DNA from: an uncultured Muribaculaceae bacterium
GTDB lineage: Bacteria > Bacteroidota > Bacteroidia > Bacteroidales > Muribaculaceae
Assembly: GCA_947525975.1 (NCBI GenBank)
Contig: CANNVE010000008.1
Location: forward strand, 45,056 to 109,055
Length of the DNA stretch: 64,000 nucleotides
Reading direction: 5' to 3'
Below the pieces are notes generated by a model. That model saw only the letters and a program-made list of their open reading frames with translations, did not search any database and was not told the origin of the DNA. The translations under genes were made by a program, and so were the position numbers. Positions 44,660-53,851 of this stretch are shown here, one piece after another. Numbering within the stretch: the first letter of the stretch is position 1; every line of letters starts with the position of its first letter.

Positions 44660-45391
44660 ATGCGTTGCTGTGTCATAGACGACGAACCCCTTGCCGGAAA
44701 GCTGATAGCATCATACATCGAACGCACTCCGGACCTGGAGCTCTGTGGTGTGTTCCAGTCAGCATCCGAGGCCATCAAGTACATACTCGACGGCTCGATC
44801 GACACCATATTCCTCGACATCGAAATGCCGCAGATCAACGGGCTTGAATTCGCCAAGCTCGTGCCCCCCTCATGCAGCGTGGTCTTCACCACAGCCTATG
44901 AGCGCTACGCTGTGCAGGGCTTCAAGGTCGATGCCGTAGACTATCTGCTGAAGCCCGTCAGCTACAGCGAATTTCTCGATGCGGTGGCGCGCGTGCGCCG
45001 CAAGGCCGTTGCAGCCGGGCCGGCGGCGGTGCCTGATGCCTCCGCGCAGACAGCGAAGAAGCGCGAATTTCTGCTTGTGAAGAGCGAATACCGCCTCATA
45101 CAGATACGCATATCCGACATCAGCATCGTAGAGGGGCTGAAGGACTATGTCAAGATCCACGTGGCCGGGATGCCCAAGCCGGTGCTCACGCTGATGTCTC
45201 TGCGCAGCGTGGAGCAGGCGCTTCCGACGGAAGATTTCATCAGGGTGCACCGGTCATACATCGTCAACAAGAGGCGCATAAGCGTGATTGAGCGCAACCA
45301 TATCATCATAGCCGACCATGCAGTGCCCGTGAGCGACAGCTATCGCCAGCAGTTCAACGAATACATCGAAAGCCTCGGCCTCGATTCGTGA
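44660..45391 (+). CDS. LytTR-family response regulator
   Basis: 243 residues. Receiver domain at 1-120 with acidic pocket Asp7/Asp8, phosphorylation site Asp53 (FLDIEMPQING) and the Lys of LLKPVSY. A linker of about 25 residues leads to a LytTR DNA-binding domain (about 137-240; ISIVEGLKDYVKIHV, FIRVHRSYIVNKRRI). Targets unknown; genes for surface or wall functions are usual for this family. Confidence 0.95.
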   Translation: MRCCVIDDEPLAGKLIASYIERTPDLELCGVFQSASEAIKYILDGSIDTIFLDIEMPQINGLEFAKLVPPSCSVVFTTAYERYAVQGFKVDAVDYLLKPVSYSEFLDAVARVRRKAVAAGPAAVPDASAQTAKKREFLLVKSEYRLIQIRISDISIVEGLKDYVKIHVAGMPKPVLTLMSLRSVEQALPTEDFIRVHRSYIVNKRRISVIERNHIIIADHAVPVSDSYRQQFNEYIESLGLDS

Positions 45392-45401
45392 GGCAGGGAG
45401 A

Positions 45402-45674
45402 TCAGGGATTGAATATGTCGGGATTGAAGAAATCCATGATCTGACGCGCCATTTCAAGCGCCTGGGTGGCGGGGGATGAGGGATCGAGCTGCGACGCGTG
45501 CTCGTAGTCGCTGATGGCTTTGCCTTTCTCTCCGAGCCTCCAGTAGGCTTTGCCGCGCAGGAACCGCCACTGCGCCTTTTGCGGCTCGGCTCCGATCATA
45601 TCGTCGAGCAGCCGTATGGCCTCGGCTGCCGATCCCTGCGAAATCATGTTTTCTATTGTCTGTGAGTCAACCAT
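45402..45674 (-). CDS. Small tetratricopeptide-repeat protein
   Basis: 90 residues, no signal peptide. About two TPR helical pairs (AAEAIRLLDDMIGAEPQ, WRFLRGKAYWRLGEKGKAISDYEHASQLDP). It is a probable protein-binding module of unknown partner. Convergent with the response regulator, ten bases apart, and divergent from the phosphatase gene across a 50-bp gap. Confidence 0.85.
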   Translation of the reverse strand: MVDSQTIENMISQGSAAEAIRLLDDMIGAEPQKAQWRFLRGKAYWRLGEKGKAISDYEHASQLDPSSPATQALEMARQIMDFFNPDIFNP

Positions 45675-45693
45675 ATCGATAGTTAATTTGTTA

Positions 45694-45701
45694 CAAATTT
45701 A
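45694..45701 (-). promoter_or_regulatory. Promoter -7 box for the TPR gene
   Basis: Minus-strand TAAATTTG, 19 bp before the ATG at 45674. Confidence 0.6.
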
Positions 45702-45724
45702 ACAAAAATATCAATACGTCAACT

Positions 45725-46981
45725 ATGTTACGCAGAGTTTTTTCAGTTTCCATAGCGATAATGGCGGCGGTGTCGTCGATTTTCGCGGCCGACCCGATGG
45801 CCACAGATTTCACTTTCGCCGAGTGCCAAGGCTCGCTGATGCCATATCCGGAGGATGTGAGGCCGGTGGAGCGGCCCGATTCGCTCCGCCCCGTGATGAT
45901 CAACCATGTAGGCCGCCACGGCGCCCGCTATCCGGCTTCGGCATCGAATTGCGTCAAGATGCGCAAGGCCTTGCGCGAGGCCGACTCTCTGCGCACCATC
46001 ACTCCGCTCGGACGCAGCCTTCTCGCCGTGGTAGAGCATGAGATAGCCTTGAGCGATGGCCGCTGGGGCGCGCTCGATTCGCTCGGCGAGGCAGAGCACA
46101 GGGGCATAGCCTCGCGCATGTACATGAATTTTCCCGAGGTGTTTGTCGACGCCAACGTAGCCGCCATATCGTCATATTCGCCGCGCTGCATGATGAGCAT
46201 GTATGCGTTCACCCATCAGCTCGACAGGCTCAACAATCACATGGAGTTCATCACCACCACCGGGCGTGTCAACGACCCGATGATGCGTCCCTTCGACATT
46301 GACCGCGACTACATCGATTTCCGCAAGGGCCCGGCTGTGAAGGACGCCTACGATGCCTATTTCGCCTCGGCCTGCCCTGTGACAGCCGTGGAGAGGGCGC
46401 TTGGCAAGGATTATCCCTACGGCAGCGATGCCCATAAGCGCGATCTGGCCATCACTGAGTATTACGTGCTCGCAGGCCTGTCGGCCATCAGCGTGGAGTG
46501 CGATCTGTCGGAATTCTTCACCCGTGAGGAGATCAACGCCCTATGGTCATGCTTCAACATGCGCCAATATCTGCAGCGCACGGCCACCACTCTTTCAGCC
46601 GTGCCGGCCGACATCGCCTCCGACCTGCTCGAAAACTTCATCTCCACCACCGACGATTTCATTGCCGGCAAGGGCTCTGCCTCCGTGCTCCTGCGCTTTG
46701 GCCACGCCGAGACGCTAATGCCCCTGCTGTCGCTGATGCGCGCTCCGGGCTGCTACTACATGACCAATTATTTCGACACCGTTGGGCTGCACTGGAAGGA
46801 TTTCTATGTGGTGCCCATGGCAGCCAATCTGCAGATGATACTCTTCAAGAGCGATACGGGCAGATACTACGTCCGCTTTGACCTCAATGAGAAGCCCATA
46901 GCCCTGATCCCCAACTCCGCCGAAATATACATCCCCTGGTCCACAGCCCGCGAATACCTCCAGGCCTGCCTCCCGCTTTGA
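45725..46981 (+). CDS. Histidine acid phosphatase, MINPP-like
   Basis: 418 residues with a signal peptide (MLRRVFSVSIAIMAAVSSIFA). The phosphohistidine motif is Arg64-His65-Gly66-Ala67-Arg68-x-Pro in VGRHGARYPAS, and the proton donor is RFGHAETLMPL (HAE, as in multiple inositol-polyphosphate phosphatases, rather than HD). It would strip phosphates from phytate or related compounds in the periplasm. The same window has inositol synthesis and inositol-lipid genes, but they are 25 kb away and not co-transcribed. Confidence 0.9.
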   Translation: MLRRVFSVSIAIMAAVSSIFAADPMATDFTFAECQGSLMPYPEDVRPVERPDSLRPVMINHVGRHGARYPASASNCVKMRKALREADSLRTITPLGRSLLAVVEHEIALSDGRWGALDSLGEAEHRGIASRMYMNFPEVFVDANVAAISSYSPRCMMSMYAFTHQLDRLNNHMEFITTTGRVNDPMMRPFDIDRDYIDFRKGPAVKDAYDAYFASACPVTAVERALGKDYPYGSDAHKRDLAITEYYVLAGLSAISVECDLSEFFTREEINALWSCFNMRQYLQRTATTLSAVPADIASDLLENFISTTDDFIAGKGSASVLLRFGHAETLMPLLSLMRAPGCYYMTNYFDTVGLHWKDFYVVPMAANLQMILFKSDTGRYYVRFDLNEKPIALIPNSAEIYIPWSTAREYLQACLPL

Positions 46982-47008
46982 CCGAAAATGCCAACCCCGT
47001 GGGCAAAT

Positions 47009-47181
47009 AACACGGATTTTACAGAAAGACACTGATTTCACGGACTTTATTTATGTGGAAAGCCATAGATTAATCCGTGTAATCCGTGTGAATCCGTGTG
47101 AATCCGTGTTCCCATGTCAAGAAGTGGCATTGTGTGAATAGGCGGTGGCTGGCCTGTGCGTTTCGGAGAAACGCACCTCCA
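47009..47181. repeat. Second copy of the repeat family (one palindromic end plus direct repeats)
   Basis: An inverted CACGGATT (47011-47018) faces four tandem AATCCGTGT(G) units (47072, 47081, 47091, 47101), and a palindrome GTGCGTTTC-GGA-GAAACGCAC lies at 47156-47176, followed by CTCCAC. The same parts in the same order form the right two thirds of the element at 12121-12300; the left terminal repeat is missing here. It lies between convergent gene ends and at the edge of the peptide island. Confidence 0.8.
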
Positions 47182-47209
47182 CACTCATTTTCCGACTATG
47201 GATCTGCTA

Positions 47210-49390
47210 TTATTGGCAATGCAATGTCAATGCAGGCATCTGTTTTTTCACGAGGCTATGATAACCTCCTTTCGAGGAAAGCAATGTCATGTGGTCGCCG
47301 CTTTCCGTTATTGTGCCGTTTTCCATGAATAAGATTTGGTCTGCGTCCATAATAGTGCTGAGACGGTGAGCGATAATTATCATTGTGCGTCCCTTCCAAC
47401 TTTTTTTTATGTTGTCGAGGATTCGAGCCTCGTTGTTGGCGTCGAGCGAAGATGTCGCTTCGTCAAGGATGAGTATTTCAGGATTCTTGTATATGGCCCG
47501 GGCTATCATCAACCGCTGCTTCTGCCCTCCGCTCAATTCTATGCCTGTGGCGCCTATGGATGTGTTGTATCCCATTGGCAGGGTTGAAACGAAGTCACTT
47601 AGGCAAGCCATTCGGGCTGCTTCCTCTATCCTTTTCATGTCCGGCTTATGGGAGTTGATGGCGATATTCTCCGCTATTGAGCCACTGAATATATATCCGT
47701 TCTGCATAACCGCTCCGCAGCATGAAAGCCAATCATTTTCATTGATGTCAGAAATGTCAGAGCCGCCAATGCTGATTCTTCCTTGTGAGGGGTCGTAGAA
47801 CTTAAGCAATAATTTCACTAACGATGATTTTCCGCATCCGCTTTCGCCCACGATCGCTGTAGTCTTGCCGATAGGAATGATCGCTTTTGCGTTTTCGATG
47901 ACATAGGAGTCGCATCCCGGATATTTGAAGGCTATATTGTCGAGGACGATGTCATCAAGCCGGATGCCATTGGCTGCTTTGGCGGGAGCCACGCTCCTGT
48001 GCCTTTCGATTTCTTCAATGCGGCTGTACGACACAGATGTCTCCTGAAGTCCGATAATTGAAGATATTATGTTGGAGAATGGTGTTGTCAGTCTGCCGAT
48101 TATGTATGACACTGTCATCATTGCCCCTATTGTCATTGATCCGTCTATCACATACGACGCGCAAATTCCCGTGATGGCTATTTCCTTGATGCGAGAGAAG
48201 AAAACATTGCCTCCGCCTTGTATCATGGATATATACAGCAATCGGTAGGATAGGGAATTGACCTTATCCTGAATTTTTGACCACGCTGATATGCGCGTAA
48301 GCTGGGCATTGTTTGCCTTTACCTCGGCCATGCCATAGACCAGTTCGTGCAGGTTGTTGCGGTTTTGGGCGGCATAGGTGGTGTAAGAGTAATCTATCGA
48401 ATTTCGCGCACGCATGAACATCATAGTCCATCCGATAGACAATGCTGTGAATATTAAGAATATGAGGAAGATAGTGGGACTTTCATATATCAATAGGCCT
48501 GAAAACACGAGCAGGCTGAGGCTTGTGATGAACATATTCTGCGGAAACTGCACAAGAAAACTCTTGATGCGGTTATGGTCATTGATTTTCTGCACAAGGT
48601 CAGAACTGACCTTCCTGTCGAAAAAAGAGATTGGCAGATAGGCAAGTTTTCGCAGATAATCTGTCAACATCGATATGCTGATGCTGATGCCGAGTTTGGC
48701 CAATATCAATTCTACCAGATTGTTTGCGACGTAATTCCCAAGGAATACGAAAAATTGCCCTATGACCAGGAGCCATACGAGGTTAATGTCTCTGCCGTTG
48801 ATGCCATCGTCGATTGTGTGCTGGAACAGCAGAGGCAATGTCATTTCGGTGAGGAGCGAGAGGCAGGTAAATCCCAACACAATGCCGAATCGGTTGCGGT
48901 GCCTGATGAATGTGCGCATGAACAGTCGGGCCAAAGAGCGGCTCTTGGCTTCCGCAGGATATTCCCGGCTGTAGAATTCCGTTTTTGGCGCGGCAACAAT
49001 GGCGATGCCTTTGTCTGAATCGCCACGCCAATAGCGCATGAAATCAGAGGCGTCGAGCTTGACTTTGCCAAGCGCGGGATCGGCAATGCAGTATTCGCCG
49101 CCTTTTATTTTGTAGAGGACGACGAAATGATTCTGTCTCCAGAATAGTATCGCGGGAAGGGGCATTTCCATCAGTTCGGCGTCACTGATCTTTACGCATT
49201 TGGCGAGCATGCCGAGTTCGGTCATGCCTGCGATGAGATTCTTGATGGATATGCCAAGGCGGTTGGTGTCACACGTCTCCCTCAACGTCTGCATAGGCAC
49301 ATCCTTGCCATAATATTTGGCAAGGATGCGTATGCAGGTGATGCCACAGTCGGTGGCTTCAAGCTGTTGGTAAGGGTGGATGCGGCGCAT
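47210..49390 (-). CDS. C39-peptidase ABC exporter for a GG-leader peptide
   Basis: Cleaves double-glycine leaders and exports the peptide across the inner membrane. 726 residues. N-terminal C39 protease with Gln9, Cys15 (EATDCGITC), His88 (RQNHFVVLYKI) and Asp104 (CIADPALG). About six membrane helices lie between 165 and 440. The ATPase has Walker A GESGCGKSS (515-523), signature LSGGQKQR (619), Walker B ILILDEATSSLD (639-650) and the switch His675. All catalytic residues are present, so it should be active. It follows the outer-membrane protein by four bases and is the last gene of the peptide operon; its natural substrate is the precursor at 53852. Confidence 0.95.
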   Translation of the reverse strand: MRRIHPYQQLEATDCGITCIRILAKYYGKDVPMQTLRETCDTNRLGISIKNLIAGMTELGMLAKCVKISDAELMEMPLPAILFWRQNHFVVLYKIKGGEYCIADPALGKVKLDASDFMRYWRGDSDKGIAIVAAPKTEFYSREYPAEAKSRSLARLFMRTFIRHRNRFGIVLGFTCLSLLTEMTLPLLFQHTIDDGINGRDINLVWLLVIGQFFVFLGNYVANNLVELILAKLGISISISMLTDYLRKLAYLPISFFDRKVSSDLVQKINDHNRIKSFLVQFPQNMFITSLSLLVFSGLLIYESPTIFLIFLIFTALSIGWTMMFMRARNSIDYSYTTYAAQNRNNLHELVYGMAEVKANNAQLTRISAWSKIQDKVNSLSYRLLYISMIQGGGNVFFSRIKEIAITGICASYVIDGSMTIGAMMTVSYIIGRLTTPFSNIISSIIGLQETSVSYSRIEEIERHRSVAPAKAANGIRLDDIVLDNIAFKYPGCDSYVIENAKAIIPIGKTTAIVGESGCGKSSLVKLLLKFYDPSQGRISIGGSDISDINENDWLSCCGAVMQNGYIFSGSIAENIAINSHKPDMKRIEEAARMACLSDFVSTLPMGYNTSIGATGIELSGGQKQRLMIARAIYKNPEILILDEATSSLDANNEARILDNIKKSWKGRTMIIIAHRLSTIMDADQILFMENGTITESGDHMTLLSSKGGYHSLVKKQMPALTLHCQ

Positions 49391-49394
49391 TCGG

Positions 49395-52292
49395 TCAGTA
49401 TATGATTTCGGGCGCGGTCTTTGCGGGGGTGTGGTTGAAGCGGAATTGCACGGTGGCCATCACGTAGCGCGGTATGTAGTTGTAGTATGTCTCGATGCGG
49501 CCATTGGCGTTCATGGTGGCTTCTACGTTATCCATCTTGCGGAGGATGTCGTAGGCGTGCACGCCCAAGAGCCATCGGCCCTTGCCCAGGCTGTATGTGA
49601 TCGAGGCATTCCACAGGGGGTAGAATTTATTGAGCGATTTGTTGGCGTAGCCCATGCGCTTCGTGGCGAAGAAGTTTGATTCGAGTTCCAGGCCGAAGGG
49701 CAGAGAAATCAAGGCCTCTATGTCGGCTGAAATTTCGCCCATGTTGTATGTGCCTTGGTTTGGAGTGATCTCTCTGCGCCACAGGCCATGGAAAGTGAGG
49801 CCGAATTCATGGTCTGACGGAGAGAATTTAATGCCCTGCTGCAGCCTTGTGTGGTAGGCATGCGATTTTTGCTTTGCCACGGGCTGCTCTCCTTCGCCGT
49901 ACATGCCGCTGTAGCAGTATCCCTCTTCAACAAGGATGCCTCGGTAGGTGAATCTTGATGAGAGCTTTTTCCAATAATCGAGGTATACTTCAAAATTGTA
50001 GTTGCCATCAACGTTGTAGGTCTTGAAGAGGCGTTGCCCTGAAGCCGGATCGAGCCAATATCCTGATACGAGAGCATTGTCGGTCAAGCTAAAATTAGTG
50101 TTGATCTGGATGGTTTGGTCGGGGCGGAGGCCAATTAAATATCTGGCTGAAAAAGAATGCTTCCAGCTGTTTTTAAGGTCCGGATTGCCGAGGAAGACAT
50201 TGAGCGGGTCGATGTCATCCACGATGTCGATGGTTTTCACAAGGTCAGGCCTCTGCGTGGAGATGTCATAATCGAAATTTAACATATTCATTGTGCCCTT
50301 GTCATAGTCATATCGTGTGATCCATTGCAGAGATGCCTTGGTGCCTGAGAGTCCCGCGGATTTGCGCGAGGGCGTGGCGTGGATGTCGCCACGGTTGTAG
50401 TTGAGGCGGTCATAATAGAAATGCAAAGGAACGATAGCCCTGAAGCTAACGAAATTTGATGGGGCATAGGTCAGAGAGGGCACTATGCGATGGTCGAAGT
50501 CATTGCCCGTGCTTCTATATGAATTTGATGGCTCTAATACCTCTTTCATTTGCCTTAGGGCGGCCAGGTCAAATCGACCGGTGGCATCAGCCAGAATTGA
50601 CGCGGAGTAGAGGTCTGAAGTCTGCTCCTTGTGCGTGGCTTGGAAGCCGTATCCGAGAGTGAGGAGCATTTTTGATGATGCGCGGTAATTATATCCCGCG
50701 AAAACATCGACTTTGAACGACGAATTGGGGCGATTGCTCTGCCTCTGCTTCTCGCCGAGGCCGGGCATCTGCGGGTCGGCGTAATCTATGAGCCGCTCAG
50801 TCAATGATTGTGAATGCCAATTGTCGTATCCGCCCGTCACGCTCCAACTGATCCAGTCAGGGTTTCGGTCAAACTTTATGTTGCCAGCGGCGCTCAACGA
50901 GTATTTAGAGCTGTAGGTCTTGGCGCTCATAAGCGTCAGCGACTTATTGATGAGCGAATCGCGCATCTCCACAGTCATGTCGCCTTGGCTGATGCGGTCG
51001 AGCAGTGCGCTCCACCGCTCGGTGGCAGTCTCCTGCGATGTCAGCATCGAGGCAGTGCCCATCTCGGCATCTGACCTCATGAATTGGTATGAGCCTTGCA
51101 TCTGCAGTATATGATGGGCGGTCTGGCGGGTATATTTGTGCTGAGTGCTCACCTTAAGATCCTTAGTTACGCTGTGAGAGCGTGAGTAAGAGTAATTGAC
51201 AGCGTCCTGTAGGTAGTTTGCCGCCGATGTAGTGGAGTTGAGGGTTGCTTTTGTGCCTGTGACAAAGAGATCGCCCTCGAGCTGTCCTCCGCCGAATACT
51301 GCGTTGTAGTCAAATCCGCCGTCGTACACCGTCTTTTCGCCCATGGTTGGCGATGCGGATGTGAAAAAGTGAGAATTTTTAGAGGCGCGTGATGTCTTGT
51401 TGAGGTTATTGAAATTTCCGAGCAGGGTGAACCGGTTGTCGCCAACGAAATGCATGGTGAACAGGCGCCCCAAGTATCTATCCGATGTGCCTCCTCCGGC
51501 CTCTATGTTGATGATGGATCCTGCCTTGAATTCCTGCTTCAGCTTCACGTCCATCACCAGCTGCTTTCCGTCGGCAAGGTCATTGCTCACGAATTTGTTC
51601 ATGTCGGTCATTTTCTCATAGACGCGTATGTCCTTGACCGTGTAGGCCCCGAGGTTGTTGAGCATGATTTGGTTGTTGCCTTTGAAAAATTCTTTGCCGT
51701 CGAGCAGCAGGCTTTCCACATATCGGCCGTTGACGAATATCCGTCCTCCGTCTTTGATCTCCACTCCTGGGAGTGCGCCCACCAGGGCGTCGAGCATGCT
51801 TCCCTCCGAAAGGTTGAAAGCATCGGCATTGTACACGATAGTGTCGCCCTTGTGATAAAACATCACCTTGGTGGCGGTCACTGTCAATTCGTTGAGGGTA
51901 TGCTCCTGATGTCGGTTGAGGTAGATGGTGCCGACATTCCTGACGGTTTCGCGTTTGCCTATTCCTTTCAGTTCATAGTCGAGGCGAGTGGTGTCAAAGT
52001 CGGGAAAAATGAATTCGAGCGTGTAAGTCCCTTCCTGCTTGGGCACCCGAAGGGCGAATGAACTCAAAAGTATTCTACCCGCGCCTGTGTTTTTCGATCC
52101 GGATGCCCTCACAGAATCAAGAGGCGCTCCATTGGCGTCATATACCTTGCATTTGGCGTCAGGCAAATATATGTTGGTGGCACGGTCGCGCACTTCTCCG
52201 CTCAGGATGATTCGGCCTTGGGCCGATGCCGATATTCCGGCCATCGCCAGGATAATCGCAAAAAAAAGTGTTCGCATCATAGTTTTTCCCAT
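49395..52292 (-). CDS. Outer-membrane TonB-receptor-like protein of the peptide cluster
   Basis: 965 residues. A promoter at 52332-52339 places the start at the ATG at 52292 (MGKTMMRTLFFAIILAM) rather than further upstream. After the signal peptide (ending SASAQ) comes a carboxypeptidase-regulatory-like beta domain (LSGEVRDRATNIYLPDAK), then a plug-like domain (LNELTVTATK, DALVGALPGVEIKDGGRIF), then a beta-barrel of about 750 residues in the OMP_b-brl style. No clear TonB box. It sits between the maturase and the exporter and shares a four-base gap with the latter, so it is likely to move, bind or release the peptide at the outer membrane. Confidence 0.85.
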   Translation of the reverse strand: MGKTMMRTLFFAIILAMAGISASAQGRIILSGEVRDRATNIYLPDAKCKVYDANGAPLDSVRASGSKNTGAGRILLSSFALRVPKQEGTYTLEFIFPDFDTTRLDYELKGIGKRETVRNVGTIYLNRHQEHTLNELTVTATKVMFYHKGDTIVYNADAFNLSEGSMLDALVGALPGVEIKDGGRIFVNGRYVESLLLDGKEFFKGNNQIMLNNLGAYTVKDIRVYEKMTDMNKFVSNDLADGKQLVMDVKLKQEFKAGSIINIEAGGGTSDRYLGRLFTMHFVGDNRFTLLGNFNNLNKTSRASKNSHFFTSASPTMGEKTVYDGGFDYNAVFGGGQLEGDLFVTGTKATLNSTTSAANYLQDAVNYSYSRSHSVTKDLKVSTQHKYTRQTAHHILQMQGSYQFMRSDAEMGTASMLTSQETATERWSALLDRISQGDMTVEMRDSLINKSLTLMSAKTYSSKYSLSAAGNIKFDRNPDWISWSVTGGYDNWHSQSLTERLIDYADPQMPGLGEKQRQSNRPNSSFKVDVFAGYNYRASSKMLLTLGYGFQATHKEQTSDLYSASILADATGRFDLAALRQMKEVLEPSNSYRSTGNDFDHRIVPSLTYAPSNFVSFRAIVPLHFYYDRLNYNRGDIHATPSRKSAGLSGTKASLQWITRYDYDKGTMNMLNFDYDISTQRPDLVKTIDIVDDIDPLNVFLGNPDLKNSWKHSFSARYLIGLRPDQTIQINTNFSLTDNALVSGYWLDPASGQRLFKTYNVDGNYNFEVYLDYWKKLSSRFTYRGILVEEGYCYSGMYGEGEQPVAKQKSHAYHTRLQQGIKFSPSDHEFGLTFHGLWRREITPNQGTYNMGEISADIEALISLPFGLELESNFFATKRMGYANKSLNKFYPLWNASITYSLGKGRWLLGVHAYDILRKMDNVEATMNANGRIETYYNYIPRYVMATVQFRFNHTPAKTAPEIIY

Positions 52293-52331
52293 TGAAGTGA
52301 TAAAATAATGATTTTGGTCAGAATAATGTCG

Positions 52332-52339
52332 CAAATTTA
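52332..52339 (-). promoter_or_regulatory. Internal promoter -7 box for the outer-membrane/exporter pair
   Basis: Minus-strand TAAATTTG, 40 bp upstream of the ATG at 52292. It would let the export genes be transcribed apart from the precursor and maturase. Confidence 0.6.
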
Positions 52340-52357
52340 AAGATAAACCATGGATAA

Positions 52358-53653
52358 TCAAAATAAATTGTGATAATTATTCTCGGCCAACGCCAAAAAC
52401 TTATCAAAGACGATGTTTTTTATCTTATCTTCGTCAAAGCCGAGCAGGCATCCGCCGGCTTTTTTCGTTTCAATATTCTTTTGTCGGCAACCTCCGCCAC
52501 ATATTGGTGCGATAGGACATTCAAGACATTCCTTGCGGCTCAGTTTTGCTTTCATCCACCGGCTTATTTTCTCTTGGTCCCATGAAATATTGCCTCCGTC
52601 GGAAAGGACTCCTATTCTATTACCTTCTGTGAAGTCTCTTGCAGTGCATTTATATATATCGCCATTATAATTGATTAACATGTAGTTATGTTTATCTCCA
52701 TAGCAAATGTGCAACGACTGGTCTCTCTTGTTTGGACAGGAATAGTGTATTCCGTTTTCTTTTAGGAAACTTTCGTATTTTTTTATTATCGAAGTGTCAT
52801 CAAATATGTTCTTAGAGTCTTGCCATACTCTCTGCAGATCTATGTTTATGCGACTTTTGTTTAAATTCTTCAGACTAATGATTTGTCGAAGCACGTTGTC
52901 TATGCTGTGTATGTTTAGTGTTGTGTAATTTATTCGGACTGTTACATGGCATCCCGCTTGTGAAAGTTTTTCAATGCCAATGATGATTTTGTCGTATGTT
53001 CCGTCACCGTTTTTTAAATGTCTTACTTCGTTATGGTTATCTTTGTCGCCATCAAGCGTTATCTGAAATCTTGTATCTCGAGTTTTGAAGAAATCAGTAA
53101 TTTTATCAGAGATTAAGTATCCGTTTGATGTGAAGTGATAATGAAGTGATATGTTCTTGTTTTGACAAACCTTCTCCGCCGCCAGGATGACTTTTTTGAC
53201 TGTATAGTCGAATCTTAATAACGGTTCACCGCCAAAGAATGATATGAACAAGTGTTTAAGGTTTGGCTTATCACAGATTCGTTTAATCAATTGAGTAATC
53301 CTCTCAATGTTTTCTGCAGACATTGTAGAGCCTTTAATATGGTTTTCGTAGCAATACCAACAATTGAGATTGCAGTCCAACGTGGGATTTATATGAAGTT
53401 CAAACATAGATTCATCGTTCATAAGCTCATCTAATTTGTCTATGAGTGATTTGGTCTCATCCATGCCATCTTCAACTAAAAAGCCATTCTCAAAGAGAGT
53501 AGATTTGAATGGGCAGTCGGTTGATTCAAAGGATGTTGTCAATAATGGGTCCTCGTTGTTTATTATGTACACGAACCGATTGGTCAGACTATTGTATATC
53601 AGCCATTTATTTTCTTGTATTTTAAGTGATGTATTGTAAATGCTGGGTTTCAT
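52358..53653 (-). CDS. Radical SAM/SPASM peptide maturase
   Basis: 431 residues. The radical SAM cluster is Cys94-x3-Cys98-x2-Cys101 in TLDCNLNCWYCYENH, with the GGEP motif at 141-144. The SPASM region fits the consensus exactly: Cys317-x13-Gly331-x4-Cys336, then Cys376-x2-Cys379-x5-Cys385-x3-Cys389 and Cys402, enough for two auxiliary [4Fe-4S] clusters. The N-terminal 85 residues may form the precursor-binding (RRE-like) part. Such enzymes install thioether, C-C or related crosslinks in RiPP precursors. The codon use is clearly more AT-rich than the flanking housekeeping genes. Confidence 0.95.
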   Translation of the reverse strand: MKPSIYNTSLKIQENKWLIYNSLTNRFVYIINNEDPLLTTSFESTDCPFKSTLFENGFLVEDGMDETKSLIDKLDELMNDESMFELHINPTLDCNLNCWYCYENHIKGSTMSAENIERITQLIKRICDKPNLKHLFISFFGGEPLLRFDYTVKKVILAAEKVCQNKNISLHYHFTSNGYLISDKITDFFKTRDTRFQITLDGDKDNHNEVRHLKNGDGTYDKIIIGIEKLSQAGCHVTVRINYTTLNIHSIDNVLRQIISLKNLNKSRINIDLQRVWQDSKNIFDDTSIIKKYESFLKENGIHYSCPNKRDQSLHICYGDKHNYMLINYNGDIYKCTARDFTEGNRIGVLSDGGNISWDQEKISRWMKAKLSRKECLECPIAPICGGGCRQKNIETKKAGGCLLGFDEDKIKNIVFDKFLALAENNYHNLF

Positions 53654-53697
53654 ATTTAAACACTGAATTTTAATGGTGTATAAATCCTTCTATATGT

Positions 53698-53764
53698 AAC
53701 TTCTTCGTCAACTTCTTCGTCAATAACTTTGCCTTAATTAAGGAAAGTTATTGACGCAAGAAGT
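53698..53764 (-). promoter_or_regulatory. Inverted repeat between precursor and maturase genes
   Basis: Near-perfect 23-nt arms (53711-53733 and 53742-53764; shared core GTCAATAACTTT) around TTAATTAA. The left arm overlaps two tandem 12-mers AACTTCTTCGTC (53698-53709, 53710-53721). No T-run follows, so it is more likely an RNA-processing or attenuation element than a full terminator. The rest of the 198-bp gap (53654-53851) shows nothing else. Confidence 0.65.
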
Positions 53765-53851
53765 CGTGTAGATTCTGACAATCAATATCTCTATGAAGGT
53801 CTATAGATAGTTAGTCGATTGCAGATTGGAGATCAGGTGCATGTGCTTGTT

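Noticed and set aside
52293..52361. Upstream start (52361) for the outer-membrane protein
   Set aside because: It is upstream of the -7 box at 52332-52339 and would bury the signal peptide behind a polar extension.
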